DNA of 27,087 bases. It comes from JBOHNM01 sp050730675 (GTDB taxonomy: Bacteria > Planctomycetota > Phycisphaerae > Phycisphaerales > UBA1924). Both the position numbers and the translations under genes were made by a program. Numbering within the stretch: the stretch's first letter is position 1; each line of letters begins with the position of its first letter. Below are positions 14,811 through 21,353 of this stretch, in pieces. Below the pieces are notes generated by a model. The model saw only the letters and a list, made by a program, of their open reading frames with translations, was not told where the DNA came from and did not search any database. The DNA is taken from the NCBI GenBank assembly GCA_050730675.1, contig JBOHNM010000042.1, positions 1 through 27,087 on the forward strand. The letters run 5' to 3'.

Positions 14811-15794
14811 GAGTTGTTGCTACGGCACGGGAGTGACGAGCAGTTGCGGCACACATCGCCGTTCGAGCAGCACAGGCTGGCGCATTGCGATGTGCTGATC
14901 GTCCTGAATTACGCCCGGAACGCGCGGTACTTGGGCGGCATTGATCCGGCGCGGGTGGCGATGGCGCAGGCGGCGCGGCGCGAGTTCTTCACGATGTCCA
15001 CGAAGCGTGCCGCGGCGGGGGAGATGCGGTATTGCCTGGTCGAGATCCCCGGCGAGGCGGCAGCGCAGGATGCGGGGATGTCGCTGGCGGACTACGAGGA
15101 CTTTGTGTTCCGGGCGGGTTGGCTGCACCTGCCGGACCCGGTCGCGGCGTGGAGAGCGCTGGGGGAGCAGCAGCAGCGGGTGTGCGACTATCTGGAGTCG
15201 AAGAAGGTGCTGCGGTTTCGGGCGCCGGCGTCGGATGTGCGCGGCGCCGGCAGCAGTGGGGGGCGTGCCGGTGCGCAAGAGGGCACGGACTTGACGGTGG
15301 ATGTCTCCGGACGGAAGTGGATCAGCTGCGCCGGGAAGGACAATTTTCCCGATGGCGAGGTGTTCAGTGGTCCGCGCGATGCCGAGGGTGTGGTGAATTT
15401 CATGTACCCCGCGAGCTACCGCGGGCAGCAAGTGGATGGTGTCCGGCTGGCCTTCAAGGGTGGGCGGGTTGTGGAGGCGAGCGCGACGCGCAACGAGGAG
15501 TATCTCATCAAGATGCTCGATTCGGATGAGGGGGCGCGGGGGATGGGCGAGATTGCGATCGGCACCAATTACGGGCTGACCGGCCCGGTGTGCAATCCGT
15601 TCTTCGACGAGAAGATCGGCGGCACGTTCCATCTGGCGGTTGGGGGCGGGTTTCTCGAGACGGGGAGCACGAACGAATCGGGGCTGCACTGGGACATGGT
15701 GAGTGATCTGCGCAGAGGCGGGACGATCCACGCGGATGGGGAGTTGATGCAGCGGGACGGGCGGTTTGTGTTTCCCGGGTGGCCGGGGAATTGA
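14727..15794 (+). CDS. M29-family aminopeptidase (AmpS/PepS-like), N-terminally truncated
   Basis: The protein has 355 residues from the ATG at 14727; an in-frame GTG at 14664 adds only sequence antisense to the neighbouring gene. Homology to thermophilic-type (M29) aminopeptidases begins immediately ('VEAIFEAALRAGAHP') and runs to the end. The metal ligands of the family are all visible: Glu in 'FPDGEVF', Glu in 'MGEIAIG', Glu and His in 'FDEKIGGTFH', and His/Asp in 'HWDMV'. About 30-40 residues usual at the N-terminus are absent, so the first strand/helix of the N-terminal domain is missing. No ribosome site is evident. Activity is uncertain; it may be a decaying gene. It converges on the SRPBCC gene 14 nt away. 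Confidence 0.8.
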   Translation: MAGVEAIFEAALRAGAHPSFHPKSERLHELLLRHGSDEQLRHTSPFEQHRLAHCDVLIVLNYARNARYLGGIDPARVAMAQAARREFFTMSTKRAAAGEMRYCLVEIPGEAAAQDAGMSLADYEDFVFRAGWLHLPDPVAAWRALGEQQQRVCDYLESKKVLRFRAPASDVRGAGSSGGRAGAQEGTDLTVDVSGRKWISCAGKDNFPDGEVFSGPRDAEGVVNFMYPASYRGQQVDGVRLAFKGGRVVEASATRNEEYLIKMLDSDEGARGMGEIAIGTNYGLTGPVCNPFFDEKIGGTFHLAVGGGFLETGSTNESGLHWDMVSDLRRGGTIHADGELMQRDGRFVFPGWPGN

Positions 15795-15808
15795 GAAACG
15801 CCAAGTGC

Positions 15809-16294
15809 CTAGAGCTTTGCCGCGAGGGCCGCGAGCTGGTCGGTGGCAATGTCCCAACCTGGATGGAATCCCATCTGCTCGTGGGCTTCGCGGTCGGCGA
15901 CGCTCCAGTGCTGCACGCGGGCGGTGTAGCGGGTCTTGCCGCCGGGGGTGTCCTCGAAGGTGATGGTGCCGACCATGAAGGCCTTGTTGGAGGGCTCCCA
16001 GGCTTTGGTGAACGCGTCGGTGAAGACGAGTTTCTCGTTCTTGATGACCTCGAGGTAGACGCCGGGGCAGGGCATCTTTGTGCCGTCGGGCCCCTGCATG
16101 GTGATGCACGAGGAGCCGCCGGCGCGGACATCCATCTCGGCGGCGATGGTCTTCCACGGCGGCGGCGTGAACCACTGCTTGATCAGCTCGGGCTCGGTCC
16201 AAGCGCGGAAGAGCTTGGCGCGTGGGGCGTCGATAAGGCGGGTGAGGGTGAGTTCGCGGGCCTGGATGGGCTCGGGGGCGGTCTGCACGGGCAT
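15809..16294 (-). CDS. SRPBCC/AHSA1-family protein, module C
   Basis: The protein has 161 residues from the ATG at 16294, preceded by AGGAG at 6-nt spacing. The AHSA1 landmarks are 'LTRLIDAPRAKLFRAWTEPELIKQWFTPPPW', 'GGSSCITMQGPDGTKMPCPGVYLEV' and a C-terminal 'HPGWDIATDQLAALAAKL'. It is related to the module A and B paralogues. It is the last gene after TetR and the PhnB-like gene, with an 82-nt gap to the latter. Predicted cytoplasmic ligand-binding protein of unknown ligand. Confidence 0.88.
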   Translation of the reverse strand: MPVQTAPEPIQARELTLTRLIDAPRAKLFRAWTEPELIKQWFTPPPWKTIAAEMDVRAGGSSCITMQGPDGTKMPCPGVYLEVIKNEKLVFTDAFTKAWEPSNKAFMVGTITFEDTPGGKTRYTARVQHWSVADREAHEQMGFHPGWDIATDQLAALAAKL

Positions 16295-16376
16295 GGGTGA
16301 CTCCTGCGGTGAACGTGTGATTGTTTTTGTGGGGTATCTGAGCGTGGAATGACAAATCCGACTTTGCGAATTGAAG

Positions 16377-16805
16377 TTACTTTTGCTCGCCGGGGACGCC
16401 GACCATCCAGTCGATCCCAAAGCGGTCGGTGAGCATGCCGAAACGCGGCGACCAGAAGGTCTTGTTCAGCGGCATGTTGATCTTGCCGCCGTCGGCGAGA
16501 GCCGCGAAGGCCTTGTCGGCCTCGGCGGGTGTCGCCACCGAGAGCGAAATGGCAAACCCCGTGTGGGTCTGGCCCTCGCCGCAACCGTCCGATGCCATGA
16601 TCACGTTGCCGCCGATGCGGAAACTCGAGTGCATGACTTTGTTCTCGAAGCCCGGCTGCAGCGTGCCCGGCGGCATCGGCGCGGGGCTCTCCTTGAACTT
16701 CATCATCATGTCCACTTCGGCGCCGAGGGCTTTGTGGTAGAAGGCGAGGGCCTCCTCGCAGCGGCCGCCGAAGAACAGGTACGGTTGGATCTGTGTGCCG
16801 GGCAT
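16377..16805 (-). CDS. PhnB-like VOC-family protein
   Basis: The protein has 142 residues. The PhnB/3-demethylubiquinone-9-methyltransferase-like VOC pattern is plain: 'IQPYLFFGGRCEEALAFYHKALGAEVDMMMKF', 'NKVMHSSFRIGGNVIMASDG', 'GFAISLSVATPAEADKAFAALADGGKINMPLNKTFWSPRFGMLTDRFGIDWMV'. These proteins are common in stress-related operons, and their enzymatic role is unproven. AAGGA precedes the ATG. It lies 88 nt after the TetR gene and is probably under the TetR-controlled promoter. Confidence 0.9.
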   Translation of the reverse strand: MPGTQIQPYLFFGGRCEEALAFYHKALGAEVDMMMKFKESPAPMPPGTLQPGFENKVMHSSFRIGGNVIMASDGCGEGQTHTGFAISLSVATPAEADKAFAALADGGKINMPLNKTFWSPRFGMLTDRFGIDWMVGVPGEQK

Positions 16806-16893
16806 GATGAGGTTCCTTGTCTAAAAAGTGTGTGCAATGCAGCGTGGAATACCGACGCTCTACGAAAGGGCGTCTGGCAGTGAAGGCGAGTGT

Positions 16894-17532
16894 TCAGCTT
16901 TGAACGTTGCCGCGGCGTTTGGGTTTGGCCGACGGGAATTGGCTTTCGATGTAGCGGCGCAAGTGGGCAATGCAATCGGCGGCGACCGCCGGACTCTGTT
17001 TGGCCTTGGCAAGGATGAACGCGCCTTGGAGAACGGCCTGGGTGAAGAGCGCCAGGCTCTGCGGGGTCCAGGGTGCATCGGGTGCGTACTTCTTCCTGGC
17101 TTGGGCGATGTCCGTGGCGAGCACTTCGGCGTGCTCACTGATGTGTTTCTCGCACGCGGCGCGGATGGCGGGGTGCGACTGGTAGGTCTCCTGCACCATT
17201 GTGCCGAGCAGGCACGTGTAGTCCGGCAGCTCGCCCTTGAGGATCGCGGCGCGGAAATCCACGTACCCCAGTACGCGGTCGAGCGGGTCGGCGGGGGCGT
17301 GGTAGGGGGCGGCCTTGAAGAGGCCGACGGCCATAGCGGCGAAGTGGTCCGCCGCGGCCAGAGCCAGTTCTTCCTTGCTCTTGAAGTGGTGGAAGAAGCT
17401 GCCCTTGGTCAGGCCCGCGGCTGTACAAATGTCGTCGATGGTGGTTGCGGTGTATCCCTGAGCACGGATGACGTGGAGGGCCGCATCGAGCAGTTTGGCC
17501 TTGGATTCGTGATGGTCTACGGCGACAGGCAT
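16894..17532 (-). CDS. TetR-family transcriptional repressor, module C
   Basis: The protein has 212 residues. The N-terminal TetR HTH is complete: 'SKAKLLDAALHVIRAQGYTATTIDDICTAAGLTKGSFFHHFKSKEELALAA'. The C-terminal ligand-binding region includes 'LPDYTCLLGTMVQETYQSHPAIRAAC', which with its Cys and Gly-Thr-Met-Val-Gln-Glu pattern resembles TetR_C_33/YxaF-like electrophile or drug sensors such as those near nemR-like loci. The tail is basic. It is directly preceded by two palindromic operators overlapping its own promoter and should repress itself and the downstream VOC and SRPBCC genes. Confidence 0.92.
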   Translation of the reverse strand: MPVAVDHHESKAKLLDAALHVIRAQGYTATTIDDICTAAGLTKGSFFHHFKSKEELALAAADHFAAMAVGLFKAAPYHAPADPLDRVLGYVDFRAAILKGELPDYTCLLGTMVQETYQSHPAIRAACEKHISEHAEVLATDIAQARKKYAPDAPWTPQSLALFTQAVLQGAFILAKAKQSPAVAADCIAHLRRYIESQFPSAKPKRRGNVQS

Positions 17533-17536
17533 GAGT

Positions 17537-17584
17537 ATACCAACTGGTTGGTATTAAGATACCGTCCAGTTGGTATGGTGTCAA
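17537..17584 (-). promoter_or_regulatory. TetR promoter with twin operators
   Basis: Minus-strand TTGACA (17584-17579), a 17-nt spacer and TATCTT (17561-17556). Operator 1, ATACCAAC-tg-GTTGGTAT (17537-17554), has perfect 8-bp arms and lies between -10 and ATG. Operator 2, ATACCGTC-ca-GTTGGTAT (17559-17576), matches at 6 of 8 arm positions and fills the spacer. Centres are 22 bp apart, about two helical turns, as for cooperative binding of two TetR dimers. Confidence 0.88.
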
Positions 17585-17618
17585 GAGAAATCTGAAATTT
17601 TGTCGGTCGCACGTGTGT

Positions 17619-17978
17619 TCAGGATCGGGCGTCCTTCGTGTCGTTTTCGATCGAGTCTTTCAGCCGCATGAGCGCGGCGTCCCATTGCGCGGAGATCCGG
17701 TCGAGCGATTGGCGGGCCAGGGCGAGCGAACTGGGTTGCAGGATGTACCGGACTTCGCGGCCGCGGCGGACGCCGCGGACGAGGCCAGCCCGCGTCATGA
17801 TCCGCAAGTGCTTGGTGATGGCCTGACGCGTAACTGAACGACCCTCGCTGAGACGTGAGATGGAAAGGTCGCCGCTGCGCCCGAGCGCGGTGAGGAGTGA
17901 CAGGCGGGTTTCGTCACCGAGGGCGGCGAAGACGCCGGCCTGGCGTGACATGACGGCGCTTGCACGCTCAGGAGCCAT
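17619..17978 (-). CDS. ArsR-family HTH regulator, module D
   Basis: The protein has 119 residues from the ATG at 17978, which lies inside the end of the SRPBCC gene (11-nt overlap). The winged helix is 'VFAALGDETRLSLLTALGRSGDLSISRLSEGRSVTRQAITKHLRIMTRAGLVRGVRRGREVRYIL', with the C-terminal helix 'ALARQSLDRISAQWDAALMRLKDSI'. No metal-ligand cysteines. Unlike modules A, B and E the regulator is the second gene, translated after the SRPBCC gene. An internal ATG at 17951 would also keep the domain. Confidence 0.88.
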   Translation of the reverse strand: MAPERASAVMSRQAGVFAALGDETRLSLLTALGRSGDLSISRLSEGRSVTRQAITKHLRIMTRAGLVRGVRRGREVRYILQPSSLALARQSLDRISAQWDAALMRLKDSIENDTKDARS

Positions 17979-18432
17979 GGGTCACGTACTCCGCGATGTT
18001 GCGCACCTGTTCTTCCCAGCCGCCGGAGTTCATTCGGAAGGCCTCGTTGCGGCGCGAGGCGGGGATGGCGTCGAAGCCGGACTCGGTGACGCGCAGCAGG
18101 GTGCCGGCGGTGGTCGGCTCCAGGAAGAACTCGACGAGTGTCGGCGTCTCTTTGGAGTAATCGACGCCGGGCTCGATGGCGTAGGGGTGCCAGCGGAAAG
18201 CGAAGTAACGCTCTGGTTGAATCTTCACCACATCGACCTCGAACCGGAGGTGCTCATACCCGGGATAGGTGATCTGGCCCCATGTCTTGTGGCCGACCAC
18301 AAAGGGGTTCTCGAGCTTGACACGGAACCACTTGCCGAATTCGTGGTGGTCGGTCAGCGCTCGCCAGATGCGGGACACCGGTGCGTGGATCTCGATCTGT
18401 CTTTCGATGCGGTCGGTGGGTGATGGTTTCAC
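17968..18432 (-). CDS. SRPBCC-family protein, module D
   Basis: The protein has 154 residues from a GTG at 18432, chosen because AGGAGG lies 6 nt upstream; an in-frame ATG at 18463 falls in the promoter region. It begins 'VKPSPTDRIERQIEIHAPVSRIWRALTDHHEFGKWF', continues with 'GYEHLRFEVDVVKIQPERYFAFRWHPYAI' and ends 'RRNEAFRMNSGGWEEQVRNIAEYVTHG'. This belongs to a SRPBCC subgroup distinct from the module A-C paralogues. It is first in a two-gene operon with the overlapping ArsR gene and divergent from the VOC gene. Confidence 0.88.
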   Translation of the reverse strand: MKPSPTDRIERQIEIHAPVSRIWRALTDHHEFGKWFRVKLENPFVVGHKTWGQITYPGYEHLRFEVDVVKIQPERYFAFRWHPYAIEPGVDYSKETPTLVEFFLEPTTAGTLLRVTESGFDAIPASRRNEAFRMNSGGWEEQVRNIAEYVTHGS

Positions 18433-18434
18433 GG

Positions 18435-18493
18435 GCAACCTCCTGGTTGCACATGGTACCATGGGTCCGTTGAATAGGCAACCCTGCGGTTGC
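18435..18493 (-). promoter_or_regulatory. Promoter with two GCAACC-N4-GGTTGC operators, module D
   Basis: Two perfect inverted repeats, GCAACC-tcct-GGTTGC (18435-18450) and GCAACC-ctgc-GGTTGC (18478-18493), have centres 43 bp apart. Between them on the minus strand lie TTGCCT (18481-18476), a 17-nt spacer and TACCAT (18458-18453). One operator overlaps the -35. The other covers the expected transcription start and contains the AGGAGG ribosome site of the SRPBCC gene in its centre. A further palindrome, CATGGTACCATG (18452-18463), covers the -10. The repeat pair is striking; assignment to the module D ArsR is inferred. Confidence 0.82.
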
Positions 18494-18591
18494 ATGAATC
18501 CGGCGTGGACGCCGATCTGTCGGAAGGATCTGAAAGATCCGGAGGGCACATCGCGGGAGTCTCTCGTCGGTGTTGCTGTTACCATCAGCGC

Positions 18592-19044
18592 ATGACCACC
18601 AAGATCAATCCAGCTCCGCCCGCCGCCTGCGCCATCAACAGGCATGTCCCGTTCGTGCATGTTGGTGATGTGGAGGCTTCGCTGGATTTCTACGCGTTGC
18701 TGGGCTTTGTCCCACAGAGCGTCATGAAGGACGCGGGCGGACACGCGTTCTGGGCCCTCGCGCAGAGCGGCAAGGGCGAGATCATGTTCGCCCGCGCAAG
18801 CGGTCCGATCGACGCCGAACAGCAGGCCGTCATCTTCTACATGTACAGCGCGGATGTCGCGGGTCTGCGGCGCCACCTTCTTGAGAGTGGCCTTCGAGAT
18901 GGCGGCACGTACTGCGGAGCCAAGGGGCCGGGCGACGGAACCCGCATGATCTTCGAGATCGCGCGTCCCCACTACATGCCGGCCGGCGAAGTCCGCATCG
19001 CCGATCCGGACGGGTACTGCATCCTCGTCGGTCAGTTGGGGTGA
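18592..19044 (+). CDS. VOC-family (glyoxalase-like) protein, divergent from module D
   Basis: The protein has 150 residues from the ATG at 18592; the longer frame from a TTG at 18490 would start inside the operator region and is rejected. The VOC motifs are 'HVPFVHVGDVEASLDFYALLGFVPQSVM', 'HAFWALAQSGKGEIMFARA', 'AVIFYMYSADVAGLRRHLLESGLRDGG' and 'GEVRIADPDGYCILVGQL'. No strong ribosome site precedes it. The leader holds two short hairpins (CGGCGT-gg-ACGCCG and GGATCT-gaa-AGATCC). Because it diverges from the SRPBCC/ArsR pair across the double operator, it may share their regulation. Confidence 0.86.
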   Translation: MTTKINPAPPAACAINRHVPFVHVGDVEASLDFYALLGFVPQSVMKDAGGHAFWALAQSGKGEIMFARASGPIDAEQQAVIFYMYSADVAGLRRHLLESGLRDGGTYCGAKGPGDGTRMIFEIARPHYMPAGEVRIADPDGYCILVGQLG

Positions 19045-19087
19045 GGCGCCGCCGATCTGACCGACGGGTTTATGCGAGCAGCGATTC

Positions 19088-19690
19088 CTATCGCTTCCGC
19101 GCAAGAACCTGAACCACCGACGCCTCCCCGGTGTGGGATTGCCCTTCGGAGACTTTCCGCACAAGGGCAGCTTGATGCAGAATCTCCAGCCCGGCCAGCT
19201 CACTCAGGATGACTTCGAGCGGCGCGAGCAGCGCCGGGTCCTTCGGCCCGCCGGTGCTCCGCTTGAGTTGGTCCGGCGAATACGCCTCGAGCACAAATAC
19301 GCCCCCCGGCTTCAGCCACGCTTCCACGTGCTTGTGGACCGTCGCGCGAAGGCTTGTCGGAAGATGGACAAAGATCGAACTGACAACATCGAACGAGCAG
19401 TGGTCGATCTCGAAATCCCGCAAGTCCGCGGCCTGCGTACGGAGTTTCAGTCCGCGATCTGCGGCACGTCGTTGCGCCTTGACCATCCCCACCGCGCTCT
19501 GATCGACCGCGAGAACATCCAACCCGACCGAGGCAAGGAACAAGGCGTTGCGGCCTTCACCCGCCCCGATGTCGAGAGCGCGTCCCGTCTTCGGCAGCCG
19601 GTCCGCCATGGCCGCAAGGAAGTCATTGGCGGCTTCGCCATAGACAAGATCATCGCTGGCGTAACGCTGATCCCAGAACGTGGTTGACAT
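19088..19690 (-). CDS. Class I SAM-dependent methyltransferase, TehB-like
   Basis: The protein has 200 residues from the ATG at 19690; the frame is open for hundreds of codons further but carries no domain there and runs antisense to module E genes. It starts 'MSTTFWDQRYASDDLVYGEAANDFL', then motif I 'ALDIGAGEGRNALFLASVGLDVLAVDQS', 'FDVVSSIFVHLP' and 'LKPGGVFVLEAYSPDQL'. This is the small-molecule methyltransferase group that includes tellurite-resistance TehB and thiopurine-methyltransferase-like enzymes. The substrate cannot be told from sequence. It diverges from the module E regulator, with 150 bp between them. Confidence 0.88.
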   Translation of the reverse strand: MSTTFWDQRYASDDLVYGEAANDFLAAMADRLPKTGRALDIGAGEGRNALFLASVGLDVLAVDQSAVGMVKAQRRAADRGLKLRTQAADLRDFEIDHCSFDVVSSIFVHLPTSLRATVHKHVEAWLKPGGVFVLEAYSPDQLKRSTGGPKDPALLAPLEVILSELAGLEILHQAALVRKVSEGQSHTGEASVVQVLARKR

Positions 19691-19806
19691 GGTTGGAGCG
19701 TACTCGGCCGCTCGATCATGACGGTCACTTACCGATGGGTGTCGGTGGCAAAGTCGGCCCAATCGAGCCTGTGTGGAGGAATTTTCGCAGCAAGATCCAA
19801 CTCGCC

Positions 19807-19834
19807 TTGACATATGCCAATACGGGAATATATT
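19807..19834 (+). promoter_or_regulatory. Leaderless-type promoter of module E
   Basis: TTGACA (19807-19812), a 16-nt spacer and TATATT (19829-19834), with the ATG of the ArsR gene 6 nt further at 19841. No ribosome site. A weak inverted repeat, ATATGCC-N6-GGAATAT (6 of 7 arm matches, 19812-19831), spans the spacer and may be the operator, but it is less convincing than those of the other modules. Confidence 0.72.
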
Positions 19835-19840
19835 TATTTC

Positions 19841-20242
19841 ATGGCCCGCTCGCCCACTGCCTCCGATGCCTTCACCGCCATCGCCGAGCCACGGCGGCGG
19901 GAACTGCTGGGCGTCCTCGCCCGAGCGGAAGGCCGTGGGGAAGGTGATGGAAGCGGGGGGGAATGCGACGTTACGTGGCTCGTCGATCAACTCGGCTGGC
20001 CGCAGCCCCAGGTTTCCAAGCACCTGGCCGTTCTCCGCGAGGTCGGTCTCGTCAGCGTCGTACGGAAAGGCAGGCGTCGCATGTACACCCTCAACGGCGA
20101 TGAACTCCGCACCGTATATGACTGGGTGAAGGCCTACGAGCGCTTCTGGGACCACCAGCTCCAGCGCATCAAGGACCGTGCAGAAAAACTCGAACGCGAA
20201 TCGAAGCTCAAGAAGACCCCGCCAACCCCACGCCCAACCTGA
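19841..20242 (+). CDS. ArsR-family HTH regulator, module E
   Basis: The protein has 133 residues from the ATG at 19841; an upstream TTG/ATA-containing extension to 19814 lies in the promoter. The winged helix reads 'AFTAIAEPRRRELLGVLARAEG', an unusually Gly-rich insertion (GRGEGDGSGGECDVTWLVDQL) in the turn before the recognition helix 'WPQPQVSKHLAVLREVGLV', then 'RKGRRRMYTLNGDELRTVYDWVKAYERFWDHQLQRIKDRAEKLE'. No metal-binding cysteine set. It heads a long + strand gene series, and the SRPBCC gene starts 12 nt after its stop. Confidence 0.88.
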   Translation: MARSPTASDAFTAIAEPRRRELLGVLARAEGRGEGDGSGGECDVTWLVDQLGWPQPQVSKHLAVLREVGLVSVVRKGRRRMYTLNGDELRTVYDWVKAYERFWDHQLQRIKDRAEKLERESKLKKTPPTPRPT

Positions 20243-20254
20243 AAGGGAATCATC

Positions 20255-20752
20255 ATGCCGACCACCGCCCCCAGCACCGACAGCGAAACCATCCACACAC
20301 TGGATATCCGCAGGGACATCCTTATCGCCGCATCGCCGGAGATCGCCTTCGAGGCCCTGCTCGAGGAACTCGGCCCCGGCAGCGTGATGCCCGATGGCAA
20401 GCCCTTTCCCATGAAGATCGAGCCGTGGGTCGGTGGCCGGTGGTACCGCGACATGGGGGAGGCCGGTGGCCACAAATACGGCCACCTGTGGGGCCATGTG
20501 CAGGTCATCAAAGCGCCCGCGCTCCTCGAACTCACCGGCCCGATGCCGATGTCCTTTCCTGCTATCAACCACGTGCAGTACCGGCTGAAGGCCGAGGGCA
20601 ACGGGACTCGGCTCTCGCTCGTCCACCGCGCGATGGGCCTTATCCCGCAGGACTTCCGCGACGGCATGCCCGAGGGATGGGAGCACGGAATCAAGCGCAT
20701 CAAGGAAACCGCAGAAGCCAAGGCCAAGAGCCGCAACGGAGGTGCCCGATGA
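20255..20752 (+). CDS. SRPBCC-family protein, module E
   Basis: The protein has 165 residues with a GGGAA ribosome site. START-like landmarks are 'LDIRRDILIAASPEIAFEALLEELGPG', 'PFPMKIEPWVGGRWYRDMGEAGGHKYGHLWGHVQVIKAPALLELTGPMPM', 'VQYRLKAEGNGTRLSLVHRAMG' and a final helix 'EGWEHGIKRIKETAEAK'. It belongs to a subgroup that lacks the W-G-P stretch of the AHSA1 paralogues in modules A-C. The stop overlaps the start of the DinB gene (ATGA), so the two are translationally coupled. Confidence 0.88.
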   Translation: MPTTAPSTDSETIHTLDIRRDILIAASPEIAFEALLEELGPGSVMPDGKPFPMKIEPWVGGRWYRDMGEAGGHKYGHLWGHVQVIKAPALLELTGPMPMSFPAINHVQYRLKAEGNGTRLSLVHRAMGLIPQDFRDGMPEGWEHGIKRIKETAEAKAKSRNGGAR

Positions 20753-21288
20753 GCCAGACATTGAACCAGACCGTAACAGCGAGCAAGAACTCGATCGCCC
20801 AGGCCATGCTCGAAGAGTTCGAGCGTGAACTGGTCGCCACACGGAAGTTCCTCGAACGAATCCCCGCCGACAAGATGTCGTGGAAGCCGCACCCCAAGTC
20901 AATGTCGGCAGGCCAGCTCGCGTACCACATCGCCGAGACGCCGGCGCAGGCGCTGAAGTTCGTCGCGCAAGATCGCCAGGCTCCGCCGGACCTCAGCAAT
21001 CGGGAGGAAGCCGGAAGTACGCGTGAGCTTCTCGCGCTGCTTGACGAAGGCGCCGCCTGCTTGCGGGAAGAGTTGCCGAACGTGGAGGATGCCCGGATGC
21101 GGGCGATCTTCACGATCGACCTCCCCGACGGCTCAGCCATCGAACTCCCTCGCCAGCGCTTCCTCCGCAGCATCATGCTCAACCACTGGTACCACCACCG
21201 CGGCCAGCTCGGCGTCTACCTGCGTCTGCTCGGCGTCTCGGTGCCATCGAGCTATGGACCGAGCGGCGACGAGATGGGCGGCGTCTGA
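20749..21288 (+). CDS. DinB-family metal-dependent protein
   Basis: The protein has 179 residues. The DinB four-helix-bundle pattern is visible: 'MLEEFERELVATRKFLERIPADKMSWKPHPKSMSAGQLAYHIAETP' (first His) and 'FLRSIMLNHWYHHRGQLGVYLRLLG' (the H-x3-H pair completing the metal triad), then a C-terminal 'VPSSYGPSGDE' typical of the family. DinB/YfiT proteins bind divalent metal, and some are thiol (bacillithiol or mycothiol) transferases. Coupled by ATGA overlap to the SRPBCC gene. Role in detoxification is inferred. Confidence 0.9.
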   Translation: MSQTLNQTVTASKNSIAQAMLEEFERELVATRKFLERIPADKMSWKPHPKSMSAGQLAYHIAETPAQALKFVAQDRQAPPDLSNREEAGSTRELLALLDEGAACLREELPNVEDARMRAIFTIDLPDGSAIELPRQRFLRSIMLNHWYHHRGQLGVYLRLLGVSVPSSYGPSGDEMGGV

Positions 21289-21353
21289 GCCTGCCCCAGA
21301 ACAAGTGCACCACCAAGGACGAATCCGGATTCATCAATCATGGAGTCTTGATC

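Noticed and set aside
14820..16355. Minus-strand open frame of about 511 codons across the aminopeptidase
   Set aside because: Arg/His/Pro-rich shadow of the M29 aminopeptidase and of the SRPBCC gene in another frame; no domain features.
19691..20902. N-terminal extension of the TehB-like methyltransferase frame
   Set aside because: Open upstream for about 400 codons but antisense to the module E ArsR, SRPBCC and DinB genes; the methyltransferase domain starts right at the ATG at 19690.
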